This document shows positions 38,081 to 50,240 of a DNA stretch of 64,000 nucleotides, piece by piece (within the stretch, counting starts at the first letter, position 1; each line of letters begins with the position of its first letter). The position numbers were made by a program, and so were the translations under genes. Origin of the DNA: Anniella stebbinsi (Eukaryota > Chordata > Lepidosauria > Squamata > Anniellidae); NCBI GenBank assembly GCA_029215795.1, contig JARDYH010000006.1, forward strand, positions 28,597,501 through 28,661,500. Direction: 5' to 3'. The notes under the pieces are model-generated. The model ran no database searches. It saw only the letters and a program-made list of their open reading frames with translations, and had not been told where the DNA came from.

Positions 38081-40387
38081 AATGGGTCTTTAACAAGGAC
38101 CATTGAATTCATTGCTTGGAGTCTTGATTTTCCTAGATTTTGGTGGCAACTCTAGACAAAGGATTTTTTCATTTTTTAAAATAATAATAATTGTAACACA
38201 TTTTTCAGCCTTTTAAATAATGCTTACAGAAGTGTAATTACCATAGAGATTAGGACAGCGGTCTCCCATGTTTGAATACTGATTAAGAACAAACTAAATG
38301 TCTACAAAGCAATAAAAACTTTTTTTATCTTCAAATAACTTATAAATAAGCGCTTATGTCATATGTGAAGTATCTTCCTGTTGTGAAACTTTTGTGAAAA
38401 ATAGATGTCACACCATTTGCAACCTCTGCCCCCCCCCCCCAATTTTCCCTAAAGTTTAGTCATCACATTGACAGTACGGTGAATATATATTTGATTAATT
38501 GATTCATGCTGTGCCTGGTCACAAAATTCTGTCTTCTCCCTCTGTAGATTTTACCTTTCCCCCCTGACTGATCATTTCTATAGCTGTCATCAGTGTCTTT
38601 TAGATGACATTTAGGAAATTACGGGCTTTTGAAGCTCTCTGTATTTCACATGCGATAATTATTTGTTGCTATCACTAATGAGAAACAATGGTACTTATAC
38701 AGGCTGTTTACTTACATAGGACCTATCCTAGTGTGTCAAGGCAGCTTCTGCTGTTGCATGTTCATATATGAGAGGAAGAGCACACTTTCCATGCATCTGT
38801 TCAAGAAAATATCAAAAGCATCTATTAAAAAGCTACCAGGAACTACACGTAATTTGGTTACAGGTATATACCAGCCAAAGAAGTCATGATATTGGGATTT
38901 TGGTTTTGTATTGTCTTGTGCATTTTTGTTGTTTTTGTTGTTTTTCCACAATATCTTTTTCAGTTTGTCACTTACAAAATTTGTTTTAAGTACCACGGAA
39001 CTCTAAAAAACCCTCATGTGTTTCATTTAATTCTTGCACATTTTAGCTTAGGACAGCACAATGCTGATACACCTCTGTGTTAAATTTATACACCAGCTCT
39101 AATTCAGAAAGATTTTGCAAGCCGAAAGTGAATTGGGAAGAATAAAAGATATAAAACAGTTCAAACTGGACAATTAGCCATTGTACATACTCAAATGATT
39201 TTCCTTTGTAATATTTCTACTGGGTGGTCTGCAGCTCCTCTAGTTTTTTAAAGTACTTCCTCTTCCTTTCTCCCCTTTTCTGTTTGTCCTTTTTCCTCTG
39301 TTGGAGGGCCTCCCTTCCCAGACCATCCTTCCTGATCAAGACAACGAGCGATGATCCCCTTGGGCACCAGGCAGAAATACTCTCTTTCTCATCTAGAAGC
39401 ATTTTATTAAGATTTAAACTGGCAAAACAAAAGACAAATGATCTAGGCAGATTTGATGAAGACTGTAAATGGGAAACAGTGTTATTTCTCCTAGCTGTGA
39501 TCAGATGAAGGTCATGTGGAATCTGTTCTCGTGTGAACAAGATTCTGTCCCACCTATGTTGGTTGAATCTTTGCCTGTTGTAAGGGGGGAAGGTGGATAT
39601 ACTCTTCTCCCATGTTATTTTGTTCATGCGAGTTGACCACTTGAGTTTACTGCTACTGTGAATCCATAATCAAAGTCCCCCGTCAATATGGAAAAGACCA
39701 TGTGTGATGTTCTTTACATATAATTAACCGGCTCAAATTTGCATTAACAGTTATCTCAGGTAAGCAAACTAACACAGAAGAAGAATATTTCTGAAACATG
39801 AATGTAAATATTGATGGGTTTTGCTGTCCTCAACCTGTCCTGCTCACAGGATTTAAAACTACATCATGCACTGCTAACGTGAACTGACCGCTCACATGTT
39901 ATCCATGCAAATCATGAGTGATCCACGTATGAAATGTTTGTTTCCACCTACCAAGAAACTTGGAATGGTTTTGAATAAACAGCTGTTTTTATATTTTCTA
40001 AAATTAAGGAATCTACCATTGTTTCTTCTTCCCAGCTATCCTAGGGAAGGTCCCTAATATAAAGGTCTGCAGCTCGCTCCCACTTTCCATGTTAAGTCTG
40101 GAACCAAATGGAAACTCCATGGCTTTAACTTCAGCCTCTTTCCCCCTCTTCTTCCCCTTTTTGCATTGTTGACTATCCTGCCAGATGAAGAGAACTCTAC
40201 AGCTTGCAGTATTTTGTGACCTTTGAGTTGCTTAATAAAGGTATTATGTTAATATGAATTTTAGCAATTTTTTTGACCAACATGGCTACCTTTGCTTTTG
40301 TAAAACATATGGAATAAAATGTGTGTGTTTCATTTACAAATATGCACAGAGTAATATACAACACTATATCAGTGATATTGTACTAGA

Positions 40388-40412
40388 GTGTGTGTGTGTG
40401 TGTGTGTGTGTG
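40388..40412. repeat. (TG)n microsatellite
   Basis: About twelve TG units, ending a few bases before the left end of the MITE at 40418. Confidence 0.95.
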
Positions 40413-40417
40413 ACAGG

Positions 40418-40792
40418 ATTCGGACGACACAATAACCAACAATGGGTTAAATAGTCAACGGATGGTTATTGTGTTGTCTGTTGGGACTTTTTCACACCAC
40501 GGTTGGTTATTCGGCCAAAATAACCAATGCAAATAATCAATGCTGTGCAGAGTTGATTATTTGAGCAACCGTTGGTTATCATGTCATGTGTCAGGCAATG
40601 TTGACTATTTTGTTGCACACAGTTGGTTATTTTCAGTGACTACAGAGTCCCCTGGCAAGAGCGAATAAAGCTTGACGCTGGCCTTAATCCACCCCATAGT
40701 TGATTATAATCATGTCGTGTGAGGAGTACCCCCTTGATAATCAACCCTGGAGTTGACTATTGACCCACCATTGACTGTTGTGTTGTCCGAAT
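40418..40792. mobile_element. Palindromic MITE, copy A of a pair
   Basis: Left end ATTCGGACGACACAATAACC is complementary to the right end ending TGTTGTGTTGTCCGAAT. The interior is packed with AACCAACNNTGG and TTGGTTATT motifs in both orientations (about ten). No protein is encoded. No clear target-site duplication is visible; the left flank is a TG microsatellite. The terminal sequence suggests a DNA transposon; superfamily uncertain. Confidence 0.75.
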
Positions 40793-40873
40793 ACAGCCTG
40801 TGTGTAAATGGTTTCTAGACTTTAAAAAGGTCTCACTTTTGAAATAGATTGGTAAAATAATAAGATATCGCTG

Positions 40874-41374
40874 CGTTCAGACAACATAATAGTCCACAGT
40901 GGGGTAATAATCAACTCGACAGTTGTTTATCTAGGGGATAATCCCCACACAACATGATAATAATCAATCATGGTGTGGATTAGGATCAGCATTGAGTTGA
41001 CTATTAATCCATATTGAATTGACTCACTCATCTGCTGCCCTTTCCCCCCTTCAGTCCTCCTGCTAGTATCCCATCAGCCACTACTGCCGAAAATCTATCT
41101 TGCCAGCTGGACTAGAGCAGTAGCCACTGCTTTGATCGCTCTTGCCTTGCAACTCTGTGGTTGACAAAATAATCAACAGTGGCTGAGGAAATAACCAACG
41201 GTGCCCTCCACACAACATGACAACCAATGGTTGTTCAAATAGCCAACTCTGCACAGCGTTGGTTATTAGGATTGATTATTTTGGCCAAATGACCAACAAC
41301 GCAATAACCCATGGTGGGTTAAGTAACCAACCGTCAACTATTTAAACCACCATTGCTTATTGTGCTGTCTGATT
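40874..41374. mobile_element. Palindromic MITE, copy B of the same family
   Basis: Left end GTTCAGACAACATAATAGTC and right end TTGTGCTGTCTGATTC correspond to copy A ends with substitutions. Interior again has AATCAACAGTGG, ATAACCAACGG, GTTGGTTATT and similar motifs. The central 41035-41150 region (CCCTTTCCCC onwards) is not palindromic and may be the parent element's unique core. It lies only 82 bp from copy A. Confidence 0.75.
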
Positions 41375-43694
41375 CCAGTCATTGTCTTTAGAATATTTAA
41401 ATGTTAGCTGTCCTTTTAGAATGGCAAAAGCATTCCCTACTTTCTATCCTTCCCCCCATCTGTTCTGATCAGATATGATGTGCTTGAAGTGATAATGAAA
41501 AAGAATGTATGTAAAATGTTATTTTAAAAAGTTACTGTATTATAGCAAATAATCTTAATTGTCTTTCAAACTGGGATATGTAATGATTCTTTTGATTTCA
41601 GTAGAAAAATGTTGGCAGAAAGGATAAAAGGCATGCTTATTTATTCTTTTGAGCTTCTGCTGATTAGTTAAATATTTTCATCAGCATGACTTCTGTATTT
41701 CCTCATGCTAGTGCTCTGAGATGGGCTGAGTTCATTTCAGAGAAATAAAAAGGTTCCTTACTGACATTAAGCTTAATGCCCTACCATGCCTGATAAAAGC
41801 CAACCTTCCTAGTTGTCACCTTTTTGGTAGGGCATGACATTGAGCTCAATGAATTCTAGTAGTCCAAAGGTTTTTGTTTCATTAAAAGGTTCATAGCAGG
41901 TCAGGCATTTTCCAGTATATTTTTAAAGACTTGACTGAGCTAATTTAATTTCTCATCATTAATTCATCCCTTATACCCCTTTCAAAATAAACGTCCTTCA
42001 CACAAATCCAATTTAGCTTCAATATGTGTTATTTACACTGTCTTTTACTGCAAGTTGCCGTTCATCTGGCTGTAAGATTTCCCAGCTGCCTCGAGTTTCC
42101 CAGTTGAAAACTGGAAATGATTTCAGCATGGCAGAATTGTTTTATTGCCCAATTTGGAAACAGGCTCCAATTTGTGAAAATATCCCAAGATTTAATTTTT
42201 TCCCGTGGGTGGGACGCAGAAGATAGATTTTTTTATGTTATCCATTGTTGGAGTTGTTTAACATTACTTTATATTCTGCCATTCCACAACTTAGCAACAC
42301 ACGTATTAGAATTGCCTATCATTTCTTAGCTTTATACGTTTGCCCCCCTCTGAGGGACTAGTCAATTTGCCCTGAGCTTAAAGTGCAGTGTTGACATAAA
42401 CAAGGAATGTAGTGTGAAACTCTGTATAGGCAGCTGGAGGCAAACTGGCAGCGAAGACCAGGATAGAGTTTAGTAATGAGGCAAAAGAGCATGGTTTTGT
42501 CTGGGAGCAATAGCAGGAAGGACAAAAGCCTTTGCATGCACCTGGGTGGTGAATATGCATGTCTAATCAAATAGGCCCAGGCCTCAAATATTCATACATA
42601 CTTTGCCGTAGGTAATGAATAATAATACTTCCATCTCTCAGACATCTGTATGTTTTTGAAAATGCTCTGTTTAGACTCTATAATTTTAGAGTGAGGCTAT
42701 ATTTTACATTGTCTATGAATTTGCTTTTGTGGGGGAGCATAGGTTAAATCCAGCAGAAAACAACTATGTGGTGGTGTCAAAAGCCATGTGCTATGTGGAC
42801 TATTAGGTCTGTGCTCTATCTAAATGATAGGGCTAGATTCAGAATGGTCCCCCCTCCAACCTTGACATTTGTATTTCAAATTATGATGTCTCCATAAACG
42901 TTTTTGATGGAAATATTTTTGGTGTAGCCTCATAATTGTTTTTAGCTCGGTCCTATTACTGTGCCAACATCATAGTGGTCATGGTGAAATAATTACTTCT
43001 CCACCACACTGCTGTTGTGCCAGAAATAGCCACCATAACACCAGTTGAAAATGACGATAATCATGGCAGCAATATAGCTAACTAGATCAATGAAACCCTA
43101 TATACTAGTATGTAGTAATAACCTCTTATGATGGGGTTGAACAGCAGAGTAGAATGGACTTTGCCCCACTTGCCACTCTGTATACCATCACTCTGTATAC
43201 CATCATAAACCTACATAGCAGAGATGAGCAAAACCATACAGATGATGGCTTTGAAGACTTTTGGTTTGATAGCCATTGTAGTCCTATTTAGGTGTTCTTG
43301 TGTTTAAATTCAGCACACCCTGGAAAACCACCATTCTAAAATCGTGTTTCTATGGATAGAAGAAGCTCTTTGCTACAGACAGCCCACCATGTGTAGAGAG
43401 AAATTGAACAACAAAGGAGCTAGTGTAGCTAGTGTGCTTGTCCCTCCTCCTTGCATGTAGATCTTACATGCGTGGAAAACATGTGAATAGGACTTAGGCC
43501 TCACTGGGTATGTGTGGCAAGGGCTACTGTATCACAGAAGTCTACAGAACTGAACTAGGTTCCAATAAATCATCAATCCATCCCAAGACAGCTGTATCAT
43601 AGGCATACTCACCACTATCTACTACAATTCTTCCCTTACCATATGTGTTGTTTATAAATAAAATATTAAACAGGCATGATGGAAAAGAATGGGG

Positions 43695-44108
43695 TAAAGA
43701 AAAGTTTATTTAATTATTTCAACATTCATATACCACTCTTCCATTAAAAAGCTCCCAGGCAGCAAGCAATATTACAATAAAACAAAACATTAAAGTTGGA
43801 CGTAAAACAATAAAAACCCCAGAGACGATTAAAACTCAAAAGTAGAAGAAGAGTTCAAAAACACAGTAATTAATATTAGCTATTTTATTTTTCATTTAGC
43901 TGACACACCTTGACTTATACAATGTTATTCTCCTGGCCCTGAAAAGACAACATATTTGCAGCTAAGTGACCCTCTCTGGGAGAAGGGTATTCTAAATATA
44001 GTGTGTCAAAGCCAAGAAGGCCCTATCTACTTCATTTCTGAATGCATGGTTACATGGAAAAGGGCCCATGGAAATTAATATATTGTTCCTTAGTATAGCA
44101 GAGTGGAT
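43695..44108 (-). mobile_element. LINE 3' end, old (L2-like)
   Basis: Starts TTTATTTAATTATTTCAACATT, then a poorly conserved 3' UTR (CATATACCACTCTTCC, about 43728-43743; AAAGCTCCCAGG). It then has CTCTGGGAGAAGGGTATTCTAAA and GCCAAGAAGGCCC, the complement of the GRAFLALTx-type C-terminal block of L2-like ORF2. Frames are broken throughout. Confidence 0.5.
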
Positions 44109-44321
44109 GGCCCAGATCTACACCAAGCAGGATATAGCGGTATGAAAGCGGTATGTAAAAGGTAGGAGCCACACCAAGCAGGATATAGTGTATATGGTAT
44201 GTGTCTATGGGCCCTAATAGTTGTCAGTGCACTTCAGTATTGCTATAAAGCAGTAGTGTGGCTCCTGCCTTTTATATACCACTTTCATACCGCTATATCC
44301 GGCTTCGTGTAGATCTGGCTG
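44109..44321. mobile_element. Palindromic MITE of about 213 bp
   Basis: Left arm GGCCCAGATCTACACCAAGC, then CGGTATGAAAGCGGTAT and AAAAGGTAGGAGCCACAC, is matched in reverse by GTGTGGCTCCTGCCTTTTATA, ACTTTCATACCGC and GTGTAGATCTGGC. The left arm has an internal duplication of CACCAAGCAGGATATAG (44131 and 44172), so one copy of the arm is longer. It is non-coding. Confidence 0.75.
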
Positions 44322-44815
44322 TAGTGTGCTGCTTCATGGTCCAAATCTCATAGATTGCCTAACGGGAAAGACAAATAAAATTTCCCCATGTCAGCTTAAA
44401 TAGTCACTTGGTTTAGTCTTTCCCTGTACTTAGTAGACTTGGATCACTTCCTTGATGCATTTTATGCTGCTTTTGCCTTATATGCTTCTCATATTTCCCC
44501 CAAATTTATTTATTTTTGCACGCTATTAATTTGGCAGCTAATACTTGAAGAATCCACCTGCACTTCCAGCTGAATGTTTCTGTGATCAGAACTTAGAGAT
44601 CTGATTTCCCCCCCTTTACTCATAATGGTGGCATCGCTAGCTGTCTTTTGATTTAAAAAGCTTTGTAATTACTCAGCCAATCAAGATAATCTCAGCCATT
44701 CCACAAATCTGGATTTTTGTACTAAAGCTTTTAGGACCGAGAAGGGTATGGATTGTAGGAATGTGCTATATATGTAATAGTGAAATTAATTTTAGATTAT
44801 AAGCCATCCTGCAGT

Positions 44816-44884
44816 TTATTTATTTATTTATTACATTTGTATACCGCCCCATAGCCGAAGCTTTCTGGGCGATTTACATAGGAT
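44816..44884 (-). mobile_element. L2-like LINE tail, left part, split by a younger insertion
   Basis: TTTATTTATTTATTACATTT, then ATACCGCCCCATAGCCGAAGC and TTCTGGGCGATTTACATA match the 3' UTR seen at 14670-14730 in the same orientation. The match stops at the start of the L2 coding sequence; the expected continuation (AAAATTAAAAC-type) appears at 47677, beyond that element. Confidence 0.75.
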
Positions 44885-47644
44885 TATGTGGTCTACAAAG
44901 ACAATCTTAACCTGACCAGACTTCCTGTCCGGCAATTGAAGCACATCGAGTGTGTGTACCTGAGTCTGACGGCCAGGGATAGACTAGGGATTCTGTTAGT
45001 GTACTGGCCACCCCACTGCCTATCAGACTCCCTGGCCGAGCTCACGGAACTGGTCTCGGAGTTGGTGTTGGATTCGCCCAGGCTTTTGGTCCTGGGCGAT
45101 TTCAACATCCCATTCGAGGCTGGTTTGTCAGGTGCAGCTCGGGAGTTCATGGCATCCATGACAACCATGGGCCTATCCCAATTGGTCTCTGGACCTACAC
45201 ATTCAGCAGGTCACACCCTCGATGCTGTCTTCAGCTCCGAACAGACAAATCTGTGGGCGGAGGTAACAAATACCTCTGCATTGTCATGGACAGACCACTT
45301 TCTGGTCAGGGTTAGTATCACAGCTACCACCCGCCCCTGCAGGGGTGGCGGACCTATTAAGATGGTCCGCCCTCGAAGGCTGATGGATCCTTTTGGATTC
45401 CAGAAGGCCTTGGAGGGATCTATGGCTGGTATCATCGACGATCCTGTAGAAGCCCTGGTCAGTAGATGGAATCAAGACCTAACTAGGGCTATCGACACGA
45501 TCGCCCCCAAACGTCCTCTCCGACCCGCTTCTAATCGGGCGCCCTGGTATACAGAAAATCTCAGGGAGTTGAAGCGGAAAGGACGACGACTGGAGCGCCG
45601 ATGGCGGAAAACTCGACTTATATCCGACAAGACACGACATAGAGAACATCTTCGTTCCTATGGGGTGGCAATACGTGCAGCGAAGAAAGCTTACTTCTCT
45701 GCACGCATTGCGTCTGCGAATTCGCGTCCAGCAGAACTGTTCAGGGTGGTGAGGGTCTAACTCGGGCACCCTCCCCCCTGAACCCGATGTTAGAGCCTTC
45801 AGTAGTTCGCTGTGATGCCTTTAACAATCATTTCACAGATAAAATCTCTCGGATAAGAGCCGACTTAGATGCTGTCGTTATAGCAGAGGCTGACAATGGA
45901 GTGTCCAGCAACTCCGCGAGTAGAATTACACTGGATCAGTTTCAGTTGGTGAGTACCGAGGACGTGGACAAGCTGCTTGGTCGAGTGAGGAGGACGACTT
46001 GCCCTCTCGATCCCTGTCCTTCTTGGCTGGTCGCCCAGGGAGGAGATGCAGTTAGATCACAATTACAATATATTATTAATGCATCTCTCAGGGAGGGGAG
46101 TTTTCCATCATGTTTAAAAGAAGCGGTAGTACGGCCACTTCTAAAAAAGCCCTCCCTGGATCCCCTGGACTTTAATAACTATAGGCCAGTATCAAATCTT
46201 CCATTTTTGGGCAAGGTGATCGAGAGGGCAGTTGCCTTCCAACTGCAAGCAGTTTTGGATGATACAGATTTTCTAGACCCATTTCAAACTGGCTTCAGAG
46301 CAGGATATGGAGTTGAGACCGCTATGGTTGCCTTAGTGGATGATCTACGCTTAAGTATTGACAGGGGGAGTGTGTCCCTGTTGTACTCCTGGACCTCTCA
46401 GCGGCTTTCGATACCATCGACCATAGTATCCTTCTGGAACGCCTGAGGGAATTGGGACTCGGGGGCACTGTGCTTCAGTGGTTCCGGTCCTACCTCTCGG
46501 GCAGGTTCCAGATGGTGATGCTTGGGGATAGTTGCTCTTCAAAGAAGGAGCAGCTATGTGGTGTACCACAAGGTGCCATCCTATCCCCAATGCTGTTTAA
46601 TATATACATGAAACCGCTGGGAGAGATCATCCGGAGGCATGGGGCGGGGTGCTATCAATACGCTGATGACACCCAAATATATTTCTCTATGCCTTCGACA
46701 ACAGCATCAGCTAAGGATAGAGTGTCTCCTCTGAATGAATGCTTGGAGGCGGTAATGGGCTGGATGAGGAAAAACAAACTGAAGCTGAATCCAGACAAGA
46801 CGGAGGTGCTTACTGTCAAGGGCCACAACTGGGGTTGGAGGTGTGTCAACCAGTTCTGGATGGGGTTACACTCCCCCTGAAAGACTGTGTTCGCAGCTTG
46901 GGGGTGCTCCTGGATCTGTCGCTCCAAATGACAGCTCAGATAGATGCGACGGCCAGGAGTGCCTACTATCAGCTTCGGCTGATACGCCAGCTGCGCCCCT
47001 TCCTAGAGTTGGAAGACCTAAAATCAGTAGTGCACGCACTGGTAACTTCGAGGCTCGACTTCTGCAATGCGCTGTACATAGGGCTACCTCTGTGCCTAGT
47101 CCGGAAACTTCAATTAGTTCAAAATATGGCAGCCAGGTTGGTCACCGGTACATCTAGGGGTGACCACATTACACCAGTTTTAAAATCTCTTCACTGGCTG
47201 CCAATCAGTTTCCGGGTGAAGTACAAAGTGTTGGTTATTACCTTTAAAGCCCTACATGGTTTGGGTCCAGGTTACCTACGGGATCGCCTTCTCCCATACA
47301 ATCCGCCCCGCACGCTCAGGTCCTCTGGGAAGAATTTATTACAGTCAACAAGAACTAGACTGACAACCGTTACCCAGAGGACCTTCTCTTCTGCCGCTCC
47401 CAGATTGTGGAATGACCTGCCGGGAGAGATTCGCCAACTTACTAGTCTTCAGGAATTTAAAAGATCTATAAAGACTGATCTCTTCCGGCAGGCCTACCTA
47501 GATGAAATTTAAAGTTTTTTATTGGTGTTTTATTGGTGTTTTAATGATGTACTTGTTTTATCTGCTTTTAATCAGTTTTTGTATTTTGTGTTTGGTGTTG
47601 TTCCCCGCCTCGATCCGTTGGGAGAGGCGGGTGATAAATAAATA

Positions 47645-47675
<31 letters not shown>
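44885..47675 (+). mobile_element. L2 LINE, about 2.8 kb, endonuclease to 3' tail, three frame breaks
   Basis: The longest transposon here. It encodes the second half of the apurinic-type endonuclease (LGDFNIP at about 45092-45112; WTDHFLV), then reverse transcriptase: NNYRPVSNLPFLGKVIE, FQTGFRAGYG, CGVPQGAILSP, the catalytic YADD at 46659-46670, LNPDKTEVL, and the C-terminal SRLDFCNALY, LQNMAARLVTG-type and PRLWNDLP blocks to about 47512. Frames change near 45757, 46382 and 46826, each by one base. The end of the element is the 3' hairpin (47604-47631) and an (ATT)n tail. The start of the endonuclease is missing, so it is 5'-truncated. Codon use and GC are higher than in the flanking intron. 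Confidence 0.92.
47604..47631 (+). other. Conserved L2 3' stem-loop
   Basis: Stem CCCGCCTC (47604-47611) with GAGGCGGG (47624-47631), loop of 12 nt. The same hairpin occurs at 15861-15888 and 53737-53764 (minus strand) and degraded at about 2504-2532. In L2-clade elements of other vertebrates a 3' stem-loop is the reverse transcriptase recognition site; here that role is inferred. Confidence 0.75.
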
Positions 47676-47677
<2 letters not shown>

Positions 47678-47745
47678 AACAATTAAAAACAATATACAAA
47701 AATTAAAACAGCAAAAACATACAACATACACACAATACACACATA
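47676..47745 (-). mobile_element. L2-like LINE tail, right part of the split copy
   Basis: AAAACAATTAAAAACAATATACAAAAATTAAAACAG is the continuation expected after the GGGCGATTTACA block at 44880 (compare 14729-14745). It becomes an AC-rich low-complexity stretch by 47745. Confidence 0.55.
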
Positions 47746-47854
47746 CAGTTCAGTTTGTAGTCTAAAGTCTAATGGTGAGCACCATTATTTTAAAAGGATG
47801 AACCATAACCATAAAGTAAATTGTGCTATTCTTTAGAGTATTCGCAATAGTAAG

Positions 47855-48270
47855 GGTGCAATCCAATCCGGATGCCCATCATCCTCCAAACCCGGAGGCT
47901 GATAGGCATCCTATGTTGAGCAGGAAGAGCATGGATGTGATCGTCGCCTCCATGCTTCTCCCACTGTATTTTGGCTAGATGGGCATTTTTGCCCATCTAG
48001 CTAGACCTCTGCAGTGGGGAGGGAACGAGGATGTGGAAGGCTGGGGATAGCTCATAGCCCCACTTCCCCAGACTCTTCCCACAACTGCCCATAGGACCGC
48101 CCCTTTCTCTCCTCTCTGAGGTTGTTTTTGCGACCTTGGAGAGGCAGCCATTGTGGTTCTGTCTGTACCAGCTGCAAGGGGGAGGGGACAGGGAGTTCGA
48201 ACTCCTGGGTCCAAGGTCATAGTGCTATATCCAGCCTCGGAAACAGGAATCCAAACTACTCTGTCAAGGG
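47855..48270. repeat. Unclassified GC-richer repeat with a perfect 10-bp hairpin
   Basis: Begins GGGTGCAATCCAATCCGG and contains CTAGATGGGC (47975-47984) paired perfectly with 47991-48000 over a 6-nt loop. GGGAGTTCGAACTCC near 48195 resembles a tRNA B box, but no A box or cloverleaf fits. The GC content stands out from the AT-rich flanks. I think it is an inserted element but cannot name it. Confidence 0.35.
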
Positions 48271-49883
48271 GCCATAGCATTGCTGTCCGCAATATCTCTT
48301 TGCAGTTTCATTGCTATATCCTCCCTTTTCCTTATGCACACACTTCACAAATATTTTTAAAATGTATACAGTTGACATATATTCCCAACCCTTTACTGCA
48401 GAAGCAACATTTTAATGATTTATTATAATCATACAATAGAAGCAACTTACTAGTCTGAATAAAAATATAGTAGGTGTAATTTCATAAAGATTTAAAAGGC
48501 ATGCAAAACTTTAAAACTGTTTTTATATATTAGGCAGTTAAAAGCAGCAAACAAAGACAAGCATAATTGCTAGAAATGTAATCATGTGTTGAACTTCTAG
48601 CCATTAATGCAACTTACTGCAGAAAGTAGAATGTAATGCAAATAGCCGTGTATTAAAAATACTCTTGTTTTAGACTGCCACAATTAAGTTTACATGTGGC
48701 ATTTTAGTCTAATCTCTGAGTACAGTAACCAGACAGTGTGACCTTTACATGAGAACTGCATTGCATTCTTTTTCATATTGATATTAGTACTAAAAATAAA
48801 TACAGGACAGAATTTCAAGGGCTTTATGTTCTTGATTAAAATGCCCTGTGATTAATTAAACTGAGGTGAGTAAATCAATGGGAAACTGCTCAGTGAGATC
48901 CCAAAAACGTCAGATCCACCTTGACATAAATCTGTTTTTTCAGAGCATCTACTCTTGAGCTTTCTGCTTCTTATTGTTATTGAGTAGATTGTGCTTTTGA
49001 CATATATTTAAAATAAGTGTTTTAATAAGTAGCTTTTATGAAATAACACAATTAATTAAGACTTTATTAGGCATTCTTGCTGCATTGACATATAAATCAA
49101 TTGCACAATTATCAAATTAAGTTCATACGTCTTTGCCCTTAAGTAAATGTTTTGAAAGTAAATATTTGCATCCCCATCTAACTCTGGTCATGCTTAACAA
49201 TGCTATTTATGCGTGATTTTTTGGGGGGGGAGGGGGAACAGAATATGAATGGAGATGCACCTTCAAATACACATTCCATTGAAAACAGTGCATTGCAAAT
49301 AGGTGACATCAGCATATGGATGTATAAACTTATCAAAATATGCATCACGTTTATGCCTATGATTTCCTGATCTAGCAAGTTAATACATAAGAAGCTTCTT
49401 ATATTGGTGAGGCATTAGTAATTAGGCTTCAGATAAATATTTTTTGTTGCTGGACAGATACATCTTTGATTATTTACCTACTGGAAATCACTATCTTAAA
49501 TTTAAGATATTACTGAGCCATGTCCCCTTCCTCATACGTATGTACTTCATATGTATGTATAGGTATATATTCAATAAACCCCTATTCAGTATCCTATTAC
49601 ATAGAAAGTATATTTTCAAAGTGGGAGTTTGTTAAAACATTATTATATACTTCAGCCATAAACCTCCAGCTGATGTTGGCATAAATACATTCAAATGAGG
49701 CTTTCCGTGTTGTGTTTTGTTTTATTTTGCTCCTATGAAGTGAGCCTAGCCTTCCCCACTAACCAGTGAATCACACACTGGTTTAGTCATCTGCCCAGCA
49801 TCTTCCCCTTCCTCTATGCTTTAGCAGGCCCTCAACCAATCAGTTCCTTCAAAGTTGAAAAACTGCTCTGGGAACAGAGGTCC

Positions 49884-50228
49884 CCTCTACAAGGATTCGC
49901 TTTTGCACCTGGTTAGGCGATTATGCGCATAATCGCTGAAGCGCATTTACACCTAATACCTCTGCACAAGAGGCGGCGAGAGGCGGCGAAGCGCATTAAC
50001 GGATGACCAAAATGCGCTTTACAAGTAGTTAATGCGCATAAGCGCTTGTTCACATAGTCAAAATGCGCTTTAACAGCCGGAGCAAAATAAAACTCGCGAT
50101 TTAACGCGCATTCGATAATGCGCATAATCGGAGAGATAACGCGCCTCTACGCCCAATTTGCGTTCCGTTCTTGTAGAGGTAAATTTTTTAAAGCGCCTTG
50201 AAAGAGCTTTAAACCTCTCTTGTAGAGG
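49884..50228. mobile_element. CpG-dense MITE-like element with many GCGC motifs
   Basis: Ends CCTCTACAAG (49884-49893) and CTTGTAGAGG (50219-50228) are perfect inverted repeats. Between them are about ten copies of AATGCGC/GCGCATT or close variants and many CpGs, against a CpG-poor intron. An extra TTGTAGAGG lies at 50171-50179. No protein is encoded. High CpG retention suggests a recent insertion or protection from methylation decay. Confidence 0.65.
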
Positions 50229-50240
50229 CAGCCATTGGTA

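Noticed and set aside
45787..47512. Long open frames that could be taken for host genes
   Set aside because: They carry endonuclease and reverse transcriptase motifs (LGDFNIP, YADD, LNPDKTEVL), break frame and end in an L2 3' UTR with (ATT)n tail; they are a LINE, not a host gene.
48188..48215. tRNA-like B box (AGTTCGAACTCC)
   Set aside because: No A box, no cloverleaf and no anticodon stem could be fitted around it.
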